From Cribrihabitans_A pelagius (GTDB taxonomy: Bacteria > Pseudomonadota > Alphaproteobacteria > Rhodobacterales > Rhodobacteraceae), in assembly GCF_048820915.1 (NCBI RefSeq), contig NZ_JBMERR010000003.1:186001-250000 (forward strand): 64,000 nucleotides of DNA, read 5' to 3'. This document shows positions 48,709 through 57,903 of this stretch, piece by piece. Numbering within the stretch: the first letter of the stretch is position 1; every line of letters starts with the position of its first letter. A model generated the notes under the pieces. It saw nothing but the letters and a program-made list of their open reading frames with translations. It was not told the origin of the DNA and ran no database searches. The position numbers and the translations under genes are program-made.

Positions 48709-49065
48709 ATGACAGATCAAGACACCGGAACCTCCCGCAAGGGACAGGTCCAGTATACCGCCGATCTCCTGCGCTCCTTGCAGGAGTCGATTCACTTGCT
48801 GCGCAATGACGCGGAAGCCTTGCGCAAGCAGCTTCGCGCGGAAGAGGACGCAGACTCTCCCGCCGTTAAGAACCAGGTCGCCAAGCTCGACCCGCTGATC
48901 CGTGATTGCCAGAAAGTGGAGAAACTCCTTGCCGAACAAAGCGCCGACTTCGCCCGCCTGCAAAACGCCGGTCATGAGCTGGACCTCACCGCCGCAAGAC
49001 GGGAGATCGAAAGCCGCCTGGCTCGCCTCCGCGCCGCGCTCCCTGCAGGACAGCTTCCTGAGTGA
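48709..49065 (+). CDS. g1: gene transfer agent g1, small terminase subunit
   Basis: A protein of 118 residues, almost entirely helical and charged, with a coiled-coil-like pattern (LLRNDAEALRKQLRAEE). It sits immediately before the large terminase, as g1 does in the Rhodobacter capsulatus agent, where it is the DNA-recognition partner. The start ATG 48709 begins the cluster. Confidence 0.82.
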   Translation: MTDQDTGTSRKGQVQYTADLLRSLQESIHLLRNDAEALRKQLRAEEDADSPAVKNQVAKLDPLIRDCQKVEKLLAEQSADFARLQNAGHELDLTAARREIESRLARLRAALPAGQLPE

Positions 49066-50344
49066 GCTGCCGCAGCAGGCGCTGGCCGCGCTGCCCTACC
49101 TGTTCGGGTTCTGGGCGCTGCCGCATCAGGCGCCGCCGGGTGGCGACTGGCGCGCTTGGGTGATCCTGGGCGGGCGCGGCGCAGGCAAGACGCGGGCCGG
49201 GGCGGAATGGGTGCGGGCGCAGGCCGAGGGGCCGCGGCCGAATGATGCAGGCCGGGCGCGCCGGGTGGCGCTGGTGGGGGAGACCTATGACCAGGTGCGT
49301 GATGTGATGGTGCAAGGCGACAGCGGCATCCTGGCCTGCGCGCCGCCCGACCGCCGACCGGTCTGGAAGGCGGGCGAGCGGCGGCTGATCTGGCCCAATG
49401 GCGCCACGGCGCAGGCCTTTTCGGCGCATGATCCCGAGGCGCTGCGCGGGCCGCAGTTCGACGCCGCCTGGGTGGACGAGCTGGCCAAGTGGAAGAAGGG
49501 GCAGGAGACCTGGGACATGCTGCAATTCGCGCTGCGGCTGGGGCAGGACCCGCGGGTCTGCGTCACCACCACACCGCGCAACGTGCAGGTTCTGAAGGAC
49601 TTGCTGGCGGCGCCCTCCACCGTGCAGAGTCACGCGCCGACCGAGGCCAACCGGGCCAACCTCGCGGCGTCTTTCATTGCTGAGGTGCGGGCGCGCTATG
49701 CGGGCTCGCGGCTGGGGCGGCAGGAGCTGGACGGGGTGCTTCTCGCCGATGTGGAGGGCGCGCTGTGGTCGTCGGCGCAGCTCGCCGCTCTGCAGGCGGC
49801 GGAGGCGCCGCCCATGGACCGGGTGGTGGTGGCTGTGGATCCGGCGGTGAGCGCGGGCAAGGCGTCGGATGCCTGCGGGATCATCGCGGCTGGGGCAGTG
49901 ACCACGGGGCCGCCGCAGGAGTGGCGCGCCTATGTGCTTGCCGACCGCACCGTGCAAGGCGTGGGGCCGCTCACCTGGGCCCGGGCGGCGATTACGGCGC
50001 GGGACGACTTTGGCGCCGACCGGCTGGTGGCCGAGGTCAACCAGGGCGGCGCGCTGGTGGAGAGCGTGCTGCGCCAGGCTGATCCGCTGGTGCCGTTCCG
50101 GGCGCTGCATGCGTCCCGCGGCAAGGCGGCGCGGGCGGAGCCCGTCGCGGCGCTGTACGAGCAGGGGCGGGTGCGGCATCTGCCGGGGCTGGGCGATCTG
50201 GAGGACCAGATGTGCCAGATGACACCGCAGGGCTACCGCGGGCAGGGCTCGCCCGACCGGCTCGATGCGCTGGTCTGGGCGCTGCATGAGCTGATCATCG
50301 CGCCCGCTGCCCATCAGAAGATGCCGCGGGCGCGGATGTTGTAG
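48974..50344 (+). CDS. g2: gene transfer agent g2, large terminase (TerL)
   Basis: About 456 residues. The ATPase Walker A is GGRGAGKTRAGAEW, Walker B is DAAWVDELAKW, and a C-terminal nuclease domain carries VAVDPAVSAG and DRLDALVWAL. It packages host DNA into particles. The start is uncertain: family members begin near SLQDSFLSELPQQAL, where no standard in-frame start exists, so ATG 48974 is used and overlaps g1 by 92 bp. Confidence 0.92.
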   Translation: MSWTSPPQDGRSKAAWLASAPRSLQDSFLSELPQQALAALPYLFGFWALPHQAPPGGDWRAWVILGGRGAGKTRAGAEWVRAQAEGPRPNDAGRARRVALVGETYDQVRDVMVQGDSGILACAPPDRRPVWKAGERRLIWPNGATAQAFSAHDPEALRGPQFDAAWVDELAKWKKGQETWDMLQFALRLGQDPRVCVTTTPRNVQVLKDLLAAPSTVQSHAPTEANRANLAASFIAEVRARYAGSRLGRQELDGVLLADVEGALWSSAQLAALQAAEAPPMDRVVVAVDPAVSAGKASDACGIIAAGAVTTGPPQEWRAYVLADRTVQGVGPLTWARAAITARDDFGADRLVAEVNQGGALVESVLRQADPLVPFRALHASRGKAARAEPVAALYEQGRVRHLPGLGDLEDQMCQMTPQGYRGQGSPDRLDALVWALHELIIAPAAHQKMPRARML

Positions 50345-50812
50345 CGCCTGGCTGGAATATAGCAGTCAAGGAAGCCGCCCGCATATCGCGGGCGGTTTTC
50401 CAGTTTCTACGCTTCAAGATCAGGTCCAGCGCGGAACAAGGGTGCAAGGCCGCCGCGCATCGCCGGCGCGCCCCCACGCGGCGGCAATTTGGCTGCGGCA
50501 GGGCGGTTCCCTCGATAGGGTTTACAGACTTGGCGGGTATAAACTGCCGGCAACCCTCGTTTGGATCGCCCCCGCGCGCGCCGCCGACGCGCGACTATTC
50601 ACTCAGCAGCAGACCGGCCGATCCGGTTTGGAATCAAGTGGCTTCTATGGATAATGATTAATTATCAATAGTTTGATGGCGGGTGTTGCGCCGCCTGCGC
50701 ACGGGGCTGGGGGCGAATCTTCAAGCTGCTCAGGCATCAATGTTTCCAGCAAAAGGCGCACCCCGCCCTGACACGGCCGGAACGCCGGAACCCGAACAAC
50801 AAGGAGTGAAGC
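50345..50812. other. 468-bp gap inside the gene transfer agent cluster
   Basis: It separates terminase and portal genes and contains element copy C (50431-50597), flanked by AT-richer DNA. No gene is supported in it. Confidence 0.6.
50431..50597. repeat. dispersed inverted-arm element, copy C
   Basis: The left arm CGCGCATCGCCGGCGCGC (50454-50471) is identical to that of copy A. The right arm at 50576-50593 matches its complement at 16 of 18 positions. Shared interior segments are TTTACAGACTTGGCGGGTAT (50520-50539) and TAAACTGCC (50539-50547), related to copy A. It lies between g2 and g3. Confidence 0.75.
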
Positions 50813-52006
50813 ATGGTCCTCGACCTCCTGCGGCGCAGACAGCAGACCGGCGCTGACCCTCTCCAGACCAAAGCCAGCGCCGCCGCCCGCGTGGTGTCCT
50901 GGCAGGGGGCGGGCCGGGTGGCCTGGAGCCCGCGCGACAGTGTTTCGCTGACCCGCAGCGGCTTTGCCGGCAATCCGGTCGGTCATCGCGTGATCCGGCT
51001 GATCTCGGAAGCGGCGGCGGCGGTGCCGCTGGTGCTGCAGGACCGCCAGCAACGCTTTGACAGCCACCCGCTGCTGAGCCTTCTGGCGCGGCCGAACCCG
51101 GGTCTGGCGCAGGCCGGTCTGATGGAGGCGGTCTGCGGCCATCTGCTGCTTGCGGGCAACGCCTATGTCGAAGCGGTGCCGTCGGAAACCGGCCTGCCGG
51201 TCGAGCTGCACGTGCTGCGGCCGGACCGGATGTCGGTGGTGCCGGGGCCGGATGGCTGGCCTGCCGGATTTGAATACGCCGTGGGCGGGCGCAAGCACCG
51301 CTTTGCGGTGGAGGGCAGCCATAGCCCCATTTGTCACATCAAGAGCTTCCACCCGCAGGACGACCATTATGGTCTCTCGCCCTTTCAGGCGGCGGCGATG
51401 GCGGTGGATGTGCATAACGCGGCCTCGCGCTGGTCCAAGGCCCTTCTGGACAATGCCGCACGCCCCTCCGGCGCGCTGGTCTGGAGCGGCTCGGACGGGC
51501 AGGGCCAGATGGCCGACGACCAGTTCCGGCGGCTGAGCGAGGAGATCCAGGCCAACTTTCAGGGCGCCTGCAATGCCGGGCGGCCGATGGTGCTGGAAGG
51601 CGGGCTGGACTGGAAGCCGATGGGGTTTTCGCCCTCGGACATGGAGTTTCAGAAGACCAAGGACACCGCTGCGCGTGAGATCGCGCTGGCCTTTGGGGTG
51701 CCGCCGATGCTGCTCGGCATTCCGGGCGATGCCACCTATGCCAACTACCAGGAGGCCAACCGGGCGTTCTACCGGCTGACGGTGCTGCCGCTGGTCTCCA
51801 AGGTGACGGCGGCGCTGGCGGGCTGGCTCACCGGCTTTACCGGCGAGGCGCTGGTGCTGAAGCCCGACCCCGATCAGCTGCCCGCGCTGGCGGCCGAACG
51901 CGATGCGCAGTGGCGCCGGGTGGCGGAGGCGGATTTCCTGAGCCGGGCCGAGAAGCGCCAGCTGTTGGGCCTGCCGCCGGAAACCGGGAGCGGCGGCGAT
52001 GAGTGA
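50813..52006 (+). CDS. g3: gene transfer agent g3, portal protein
   Basis: A protein of 397 residues of the HK97-type portal family. YGLSPFQAAAMAVDVHNAA and FGVPPMLLGIPGDATYANYQ are family blocks. It forms the ring through which DNA enters the head. The last 8 bp overlap g3.5. Confidence 0.94.
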   Translation: MVLDLLRRRQQTGADPLQTKASAAARVVSWQGAGRVAWSPRDSVSLTRSGFAGNPVGHRVIRLISEAAAAVPLVLQDRQQRFDSHPLLSLLARPNPGLAQAGLMEAVCGHLLLAGNAYVEAVPSETGLPVELHVLRPDRMSVVPGPDGWPAGFEYAVGGRKHRFAVEGSHSPICHIKSFHPQDDHYGLSPFQAAAMAVDVHNAASRWSKALLDNAARPSGALVWSGSDGQGQMADDQFRRLSEEIQANFQGACNAGRPMVLEGGLDWKPMGFSPSDMEFQKTKDTAAREIALAFGVPPMLLGIPGDATYANYQEANRAFYRLTVLPLVSKVTAALAGWLTGFTGEALVLKPDPDQLPALAAERDAQWRRVAEADFLSRAEKRQLLGLPPETGSGGDE

Positions 52007-52217
52007 ACATCCGATACACGCCTTCGACTGCTCGCCCGGGCTGCGGCTGAGCGCGCATGAGCGGGTGGCCCAGATCCAGAACGAGGCGGTGAACCGGCGG
52101 CTGGACCGGATCGAGCAGATGATGGAGCGGCTGGAACGGCGGCTGTGGCTCACCGTTTATGGCGTGGCCGCGGGGATCCTGGCGCAGGCGTTCCAATCTT
52201 TTCTGGCGGTGCAATAG
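51999..52217 (+). CDS. g3.5: gene transfer agent g3.5, head-formation protein
   Basis: A protein of 72 residues. An LSAHERVAQIQNEAVNRRLD helix leads into a short coiled coil and a C-terminal hydrophobic helix. It matches the RCAP_rcc01685 family in position and size. It overlaps g3 by 8 bp. Confidence 0.85.
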   Translation: MSEHPIHAFDCSPGLRLSAHERVAQIQNEAVNRRLDRIEQMMERLERRLWLTVYGVAAGILAQAFQSFLAVQ

Positions 52218-52249
52218 GCGCCTTTACAGCAGGTTGCGAGGTATTTCTC

Positions 52250-52852
52250 ATGCAGGAAGACGAATGGGCCGAGGCCCGGCTGGAGCATAAATTTGCGCGC
52301 TTCGGCGAGGGGCTCTCGGTCGAGGGCGCAGAAGGCAGCGCGGCCGAGGCGCGGGTGATTTCGGGCTATGCCAGCCTTTTCGGCGAGACCGACCAGGGCG
52401 GTGATGCGGTGATGCCCGGCGCCTATGCGGCCTCGCTCAAGGCGCTCGCTGCCGAGGGGCGCACGGTCAAGATGCTGTGGCAGCACGACCCGGCGCAGCC
52501 GATCGGCGTCTGGGACGAGCTGCGCGAAGACAACCGCGGGCTCTGGGTCAAGGGGCGGCTGCTGACGGCGACGCCTAAGGGCGCCGAGGCCGCGGCGCTG
52601 ATCGCGGCGGGCGCCATCGACGGGCTGTCGATCGGCTACCGCACGGTGAAATCCGCCCGCAGCCAAAGCGGCACCCGGCAGCTGTTGCAGGTGGATCTTT
52701 GGGAGGTGTCGCTGGTCACCTTCCCGATGCTGCCGGCCGCGCGCGTCGCCGCCAAGTCCGCGCCCCGCGAAAGTGAGGCGCAGGCGCTCCGGGCGCTGGC
52801 CCGGGGCTTGCGCCAACTCACCCATGATCTCAAGGCAGGACAGACCCCATGA
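52250..52852 (+). CDS. g4: gene transfer agent g4, prohead protease
   Basis: A protein of 200 residues of the HK97 protease family (U35). The catalytic histidine is in WQHDPAQPIGVW and the serine in DGLSIGYRT. ATG 52250 is chosen because homologues start with the MQEDEWAE-type segment. It overlaps the capsid gene by 4 bp (ATGA). Confidence 0.92.
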   Translation: MQEDEWAEARLEHKFARFGEGLSVEGAEGSAAEARVISGYASLFGETDQGGDAVMPGAYAASLKALAAEGRTVKMLWQHDPAQPIGVWDELREDNRGLWVKGRLLTATPKGAEAAALIAAGAIDGLSIGYRTVKSARSQSGTRQLLQVDLWEVSLVTFPMLPAARVAAKSAPRESEAQALRALARGLRQLTHDLKAGQTP

Positions 52853-54075
52853 GTACAGACCCCATGATTAAGGGCTCCATGAGTAAGGGCCCCATGAACA
52901 CGGCCCCCCGCCCGGCGGACCCCGGGACCGGCCCCGCCCTGGCCCAGGAAATGCAGGAGGCGGTCTCCGGCTTCCTTCACGAATTCAAGGGCTTCCGGAA
53001 CGACATTACGGCGAAACTGAAACAGGCAGAAGAGCGTATGAACATGCTGGACAGAAAAACCCTCCCCGCTGGCCGCCCCCCTCTGGCCGCCGCCCAGGAC
53101 CTGGGCGCCCCGCATCAGAAGGCGTTCGACGCCTATCTGCGAACCGGTGACGACGATGGGATGCGCGGGCTGGAGCTGGACACCAAGGCGATGTCCGCGG
53201 CGGTGAACAGCGACGGCGGCTACCTGGTCGACCCGCAGACCGCGGAGACGGTGAAATCGGTGCTGCAATCCTCGGCCTCGATCCGGGCGGTGGCCTCGGT
53301 GGTGCATGTGGAGGCCTCCTCCTTCGATGTGCTGATCGATCATACCGATGTCGGGGCCGGCTGGGCGGCAGAAGCTGGCCCGGCGGCGGAGAGCGGCACG
53401 CCGTCGATCGACCGTATCACCATCCCGCTGCACGAGCTGTCGGCGCTGCCCAAGGCCTCGCAGCGGCTGCTCGATGACAGCGCCTTCGATATCGAAGGCT
53501 GGCTGGCGGGCCGGATCGCAGACAAATTCGCCCGCGCCGAGGCCGCCGCCTTCATCTCCGGCGATGGCGCCGACAAGCCGACTGGCATCCTGAACCACAC
53601 CGCGGTGGACGATGACATCTGGACCTGGGGCAGCCTCGGCTATGTCGCCTCCGGCAGCGACGGCGCGGTCGGCAACGGTGATGCCATCATCGACCTGGTT
53701 TATGCGCTGGGGGCGCAGTACCGCGCCAATGCGACCTTCGTGATGAATTCCAAGACCGCGGGCCAGGTGCGCAAGCTGAAGGACGCTGACGGCCGCTTCT
53801 TGTGGTCCGACGGGCTGGCAGCCGGTGAGCCTGCCCGGCTGATGGGCTACCCGGTACTGATCGCCGAAGACATGCCGGACCCGGCCACCAACAGTTATTC
53901 CGTGGCCTTCGGCGACTTCCGTGCGGGTTACACCATCGCCGAGCGGCCGGACCTCCGTGTGCTGCGCGACCCGTTCAGCGCCAAGCCGCATGTGCTGTTC
54001 TACGCCACCAAGCGCATCGGCGGCGGGGTCAGCGATTTTGCCGCGATCAAGCTTCTGAAATTCGGTCTCAGCTAA
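52849..54075 (+). CDS. g5: gene transfer agent g5, major capsid protein
   Basis: A protein of 408 residues, HK97-fold capsid. A delta-like N-terminal helix (about 28-66) is expected to be cut by the g4 protease before the GGYLVDPQTAE domain start. PTGILNH and KTAGQVRKLKDADGRFLW are typical. Four in-frame ATGs 15 bp apart begin the gene (MSTDP, MIKGS, MSKGP, MNTAP), so the exact start is open. Confidence 0.95.
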   Translation: MSTDPMIKGSMSKGPMNTAPRPADPGTGPALAQEMQEAVSGFLHEFKGFRNDITAKLKQAEERMNMLDRKTLPAGRPPLAAAQDLGAPHQKAFDAYLRTGDDDGMRGLELDTKAMSAAVNSDGGYLVDPQTAETVKSVLQSSASIRAVASVVHVEASSFDVLIDHTDVGAGWAAEAGPAAESGTPSIDRITIPLHELSALPKASQRLLDDSAFDIEGWLAGRIADKFARAEAAAFISGDGADKPTGILNHTAVDDDIWTWGSLGYVASGSDGAVGNGDAIIDLVYALGAQYRANATFVMNSKTAGQVRKLKDADGRFLWSDGLAAGEPARLMGYPVLIAEDMPDPATNSYSVAFGDFRAGYTIAERPDLRVLRDPFSAKPHVLFYATKRIGGGVSDFAAIKLLKFGLS

Positions 54076-54251
54076 CCCCGGGACCGATGGCGGGACCGGC
54101 AGCCCGGTTCCGCCGGCGGGCACGCGCCACCTATCCTGCTGCCGTCCAGCTGCTCCCCCTCCGTCCGAGCGGCAGCAGGCGGCGTGTGCCTGCCGCACTC
54201 TCGTCAACATCAGAACAGGGCCAGGAACGGGGGCCGGGCTTACGGAGTGAA

Positions 54252-54854
54252 ATGATGATGCTGAGCGAAGTGACACCGGTGCCCCAGGCCGCTCTGCCGC
54301 TGGAGGCGTTCAAGGCGCATCTGCGGCTGGGCACCGGCTTTGGCGAGGACAGCCTCCAGGACGAGGTGCTGGCGGGTTTCCTGCGCGCGGCGGTGGCGGC
54401 GGTGGAAGGAAGGACCGGCAAGGCACTGATTGCGCGCACGTTTTCCTGGCAGCTCCTGAAGTGGCGCGACCGCAGCCTGCAGGTGCTGCCGATCGCGCCG
54501 GTCAAAGCGGTGCACTCGGTGGTGATCCGGGACGCGGCGGGCGGCGAGACTACCGTAGCGGCCAGCCGCTACCGGCTGGAAGAGGACAGCCACTACCCGC
54601 GGCTGCATGCCGTTGGCGGACCCCTGCCCGAGGTGCCATCGGGCGGGTTGCTGCGGATTACCCTGGAGGCAGGCATGGCCGCGGACTGGGGCGGGCTGCC
54701 TGCCGATCTGGGCCAGGCGGTGATGCTGCTGGCGTCGCATTATTACGAATACCGCAGCGACACCGGGCTGCACGGCGGCTGCATGCCTTTTGGCGTGACC
54801 AGCCTGATCGAACGCTACCGCGCTCTGCGCCTGAGCCTCGGGAGGGTGTCATGA
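54252..54854 (+). CDS. g6: gene transfer agent g6, head-tail connector
   Basis: A protein of 200 residues of the phage gp6/phiE125 gp8-like connector family. FKAHLRLG, VEGRTGKALIARTFSW and the C-terminal LIERYRALRL block match. Three consecutive ATG codons (54252, 54255, 54258) follow GGAGTGAA. Confidence 0.9.
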   Translation: MMMLSEVTPVPQAALPLEAFKAHLRLGTGFGEDSLQDEVLAGFLRAAVAAVEGRTGKALIARTFSWQLLKWRDRSLQVLPIAPVKAVHSVVIRDAAGGETTVAASRYRLEEDSHYPRLHAVGGPLPEVPSGGLLRITLEAGMAADWGGLPADLGQAVMLLASHYYEYRSDTGLHGGCMPFGVTSLIERYRALRLSLGRVS

Positions 54855-55198
54855 GCGGTCGGACGCAAACCAGGCTGACGCGCCGCCTGGTGCTGGAGGA
54901 CCCGCAGCGCAGCAGCGATGGCGCGGGCGGCTTTACCGAGGCCTGGGTTGCGCGCGGCACGCTCTGGGCCGGGGTGAAAGCGCTCAGCGGCCGCACAGGC
55001 GCGCGCGAGGGTGCGAGTGTCTCGCTGCAACGCTACCGGATCACCTTGCGCGCGGCGCCCGCGGGCTCGGCGGCGCGGCCGCGGCCCGATCAGCGTTTTC
55101 GCGACGGCAGCCGTGTCTTCCGCATTGACGCGGTGGCGGAGTCGGACCCGGACGGGCGCTATCTCACATGTTTTGCAACCGAGGAGGTGAGCGGATGA
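54851..55198 (+). CDS. g7: gene transfer agent g7, head-tail adaptor/stopper
   Basis: A protein of 115 residues, SPP1 gp16-like adaptor (RRLVLEDPQRSSDGAGGFTEAW). It overlaps g6 by 4 bp and g8 by 4 bp. Confidence 0.9.
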   Translation: MSGRTQTRLTRRLVLEDPQRSSDGAGGFTEAWVARGTLWAGVKALSGRTGAREGASVSLQRYRITLRAAPAGSAARPRPDQRFRDGSRVFRIDAVAESDPDGRYLTCFATEEVSG

Positions 55199-55602
55199 CC
55201 TATGCCCTTGCCCAGGCCCTGCAGGCGGCTGTCTATCAGCACCTGCTGGCAGATACCGGACTCGCGGCGCTGGTCGGCACTGCCGTCTATGACGCGCTGC
55301 CTGCCGGGAGCTTGCCGCAGACCTACGTCGCGCTGGGGCCGGAGGAGGCGCGTGCGCAGGGTGATCGCAGCGCCGGCGGCGCCGAGCACCGGTTCACCGT
55401 CACCGTGGTGACCGGCACGGCCGGGTTTTCCGCCGCCAAAACAGTCGCGGGTGCGGTCTGCGATGCGCTGGAGGACGCTCCGCTTGCGCTGGCGCGCGGC
55501 CACCTGACCGGCCTCTGGTTCGACCGCGCCCGGGCGGAGGCGCTGAAGGACGGCGGCCGCAGCATCACGCTGCGCTTCCGCGCCAGGGTCGACGACGCCT
55601 AG
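55195..55602 (+). CDS. g8: gene transfer agent g8, tail terminator (DUF3168)
   Basis: A protein of 135 residues, DUF3168. LAQALQAAVYQHLLAD at the N-terminus and HRFTVTVVTGTAGFSAAK in the middle are family blocks. ATG 55195 overlaps the g7 stop. Confidence 0.9.
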   Translation: MTYALAQALQAAVYQHLLADTGLAALVGTAVYDALPAGSLPQTYVALGPEEARAQGDRSAGGAEHRFTVTVVTGTAGFSAAKTVAGAVCDALEDAPLALARGHLTGLWFDRARAEALKDGGRSITLRFRARVDDA

Positions 55603-55655
55603 CCGCGCTGCCTGAGAAGCCAGATGAAACAAGTTGAAATACTGGAGAAAAAGCG

Positions 55656-56069
55656 ATGACAGCCCAGAACGGCAAGGACCTCTTGGTCAAGGTGGACATG
55701 AATGGCGCGGGCCTGTTTGAGACCGTCGCGGGGCTGCGCGCCACGCGGATCAGCTTCAACGCCGAAAGCGTCGACGTGACCAGCCTGGAAAGCCAGGGCG
55801 GCTGGCGCGAGCTGCTGGCCGGGGCGGGCGTGCGTTCGGCCAATATCTCGGGCTCGGGCGTGTTTCGCGACGCGGCGACGGACGAGCGCGCGCGGCAGCT
55901 GTTCTTTGACGGGGTGACGCCGGCCTTCCAGGTGGTGATCCCGGATTTCGGCATTGTCGAAGGTCCGTTCCAGGTTACCGCGCTGGAATATGCGGGCAGC
56001 CATAATGGCGAGGCGACTTATGAGCTGTCGCTCGCCAGCGCCGGTGCGCTCAGCTTCACGGCGGTATGA
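55656..56069 (+). CDS. g9: gene transfer agent g9, major tail protein
   Basis: A protein of 137 residues of the phage major tail (TP901-1) type: NGKDLLVKVDMNG, ARQLFFDGVTPAFQVVIP and a C-terminal EATYELSLASAG strand. It forms the short tail tube. Confidence 0.92.
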   Translation: MTAQNGKDLLVKVDMNGAGLFETVAGLRATRISFNAESVDVTSLESQGGWRELLAGAGVRSANISGSGVFRDAATDERARQLFFDGVTPAFQVVIPDFGIVEGPFQVTALEYAGSHNGEATYELSLASAGALSFTAV

Positions 56070-56072
56070 GCG

Positions 56073-56393
56073 ATGGTGAATCCTCACGCTGGCGAAGCGG
56101 AATTGGTCATAGGCGGGCGTGCCTACACGCTGAAGCTCACGCTTGGCGCCCTGGCAGGGCTGGAGGCCGCGCTGGAGGCGGAGACGCTGGTGGAGCTGGT
56201 GCGGCGGTTCGAACAGGGCCGGTTTTCCGCCAGCGATGTGCTGGCGCTGCTGGCAGCGGGCCTGCAGGGCGGCGGCCATGCCACCAGCCGGGAGGCCCTG
56301 GCGACGGCCGAGATCACAGGCGGTCCGGTGCAGGCGGCGCGGGTGGCGGCGACGCTGCTTGCGCGCAGCTTTGCCCTGCCGGAGGCGCCGTGA
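56073..56393 (+). CDS. g10: gene transfer agent g10, tail assembly protein
   Basis: A protein of 106 residues of the GTA gp10 family (ELVIGGRAYTLKLTLGALAG). It overlaps the small ORF g10.1 by 4 bp (GTGA). It is placed as a tail-assembly chaperone between tail tube and tape measure. Confidence 0.87.
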   Translation: MVNPHAGEAELVIGGRAYTLKLTLGALAGLEAALEAETLVELVRRFEQGRFSASDVLALLAAGLQGGGHATSREALATAEITGGPVQAARVAATLLARSFALPEAP

Positions 56394-56596
56394 GCGGCTT
56401 TGACTGGCCCGGGCTGATGCGCGCAGGGATCGCGGGGCTGCGGCTGCAGCCGCGGGATTTCTGGCAGCTGACCCCGGCCGAGCTGCAGCTGATGCTGGGC
56501 CAGGCCCGCGGCGCGCCGCCGGTGAGCCGCAGCCGCCTGGCCGAGATGATGCGTGCCTTTCCCGACATGCCGCCCCCGGAGCAACAGGAGGACTGA
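56390..56596 (+). CDS. g10.1: gene transfer agent g10.1, tail assembly chaperone (DUF2376-like)
   Basis: A protein of 68 residues, GTG start overlapping the g10 stop. FDWPGLMRAGIAGLRLQPRD and FWQLTPAELQLM are the family blocks. It is short and easily missed because it lacks an ATG. Confidence 0.85.
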   Translation: MSGFDWPGLMRAGIAGLRLQPRDFWQLTPAELQLMLGQARGAPPVSRSRLAEMMRAFPDMPPPEQQED

Positions 56597-56599
56597 TCC

Positions 56600-57253
56600 A
56601 TGGCTGAACTAGAGATGGCAGAGCTGGAACTGCAGGGCGAGGCGCTTGGCGACGCGCTTGGCGGCGCCGCGGGCATGGCGGCGGCCTTCTCGGCGGAACT
56701 GGCGCAGGTAAAGGCGGGCTTTGCCGAGGCCGGCAAGGACGCCCGCAGTCTGGAACGCGGCATTTCCAAGGGCTTGCGGCGGGCTTTTGAAGATCTCGCC
56801 TACGACGGGCAGAGCCTGTCGGAGGCGCTGGAAACCCTCGCCCGGACGATGATCCGCACCACCTATAACAGCGCGATGAAACCGGCGACCGACCGGATCG
56901 GCGGCAGCCTCGCGGATGGCTTGGGCAAGCTGGTGGAGGGACTCTTGCCCTTTGCCGCGGGCGGAGCCTTCAGCCAGGGACGGGTGATGCCCTTTGCCCG
57001 CGGCGGCGTGGTCAGCGGGCCGGTGGCCTTCCCGATGCGCGGCGCCACCGGCCTGATGGGGGAAGCCGGGCCGGAGGCGATCCTGCCCCTTACCCGCGGC
57101 GCCGATGGCAGCCTTGGCGTGCGCAGCCAGGGCGGCGGCGTGAATGTTGTGATGAATATCACGACTCCCGACGTCAAAGGCTTTGAACGCAGCCGCGGCC
57201 AGATCGCCGCACAGGTCTCCCGGGCCCTGGCCCGCGGCAGCCGAAACCGTTAA
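56600..57253 (+). CDS. g11: gene transfer agent g11, tail tape measure protein
   Basis: A protein of 217 residues. An N-terminal helical part is followed by Gly-rich repeats with GEAGPEAILPLTRG, the conserved tape-measure ending. Its small size matches the short tail of these particles (about 220 residues in R. capsulatus). Confidence 0.9.
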   Translation: MAELEMAELELQGEALGDALGGAAGMAAAFSAELAQVKAGFAEAGKDARSLERGISKGLRRAFEDLAYDGQSLSEALETLARTMIRTTYNSAMKPATDRIGGSLADGLGKLVEGLLPFAAGGAFSQGRVMPFARGGVVSGPVAFPMRGATGLMGEAGPEAILPLTRGADGSLGVRSQGGGVNVVMNITTPDVKGFERSRGQIAAQVSRALARGSRNR

Positions 57254-57270
57254 CTGCGGAAGGTAACTGC

Positions 57271-57903
57271 ATGAATTTTCACGAAGTCCGCTTTCCTGCC
57301 TCGCTCAGCTTCGGCTCCATCGGGGGGCCTGAGCGGCGCACCGACGTGGTGACACTCGCCAATGGATTCGAGGAGCGCAACACCCCTTGGGCACACTCCC
57401 GCCGCCGCTATGACGCGGGTGTGGGGCTGCGCGCGCTGGAAGACATAGAAACGCTGATCGCCTTTTTCGAGGCCCGGCGCGGCCAGATGTACGGCTTTCG
57501 CTGGAAGGACTGGAGCGACTACAAGTCCGCCCGCGCCACCGCCGATGTCGACTTCCTCGACCAGCGCATCGGAACCGGCGACGGCGCCACCGTCACCTTT
57601 CAGCTGAGCAAGAGCTACCGCTCCGGCGATCACAGCTACCAGCGTCCGATCGCGAAGCCGGTGGCGGGCACGGTGCGGCTCGGGATCGAGCAGGACGAGC
57701 TGCGCGAAGGCGTGGACTTCACGCTCGACTCCACGACCGGCCAGGTGGTGCTCTCCTATCCGCCGGAGCAGGGGCTGAGCATCCATGCAGGCTTCCAGTT
57801 CGACGTGCCGGTGCGGTTCGACACCGGGCAGATCCAGACCAGCGTTGCCTCCTTCCAGGCGGGCGAAGTTCCCGCCGTGCCGGTGGTGGAGGTGCGGGTA
57901 TGA
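57271..57903 (+). CDS. g12: gene transfer agent g12, distal tail protein (DUF2460)
   Basis: A protein of 210 residues, DUF2460: FHEVRFPASLSFGS start, AHSRRRYDAGVG and FEARRGQMYGFRWKDW. It overlaps g13 by 4 bp. Confidence 0.94.
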   Translation: MNFHEVRFPASLSFGSIGGPERRTDVVTLANGFEERNTPWAHSRRRYDAGVGLRALEDIETLIAFFEARRGQMYGFRWKDWSDYKSARATADVDFLDQRIGTGDGATVTFQLSKSYRSGDHSYQRPIAKPVAGTVRLGIEQDELREGVDFTLDSTTGQVVLSYPPEQGLSIHAGFQFDVPVRFDTGQIQTSVASFQAGEVPAVPVVEVRV

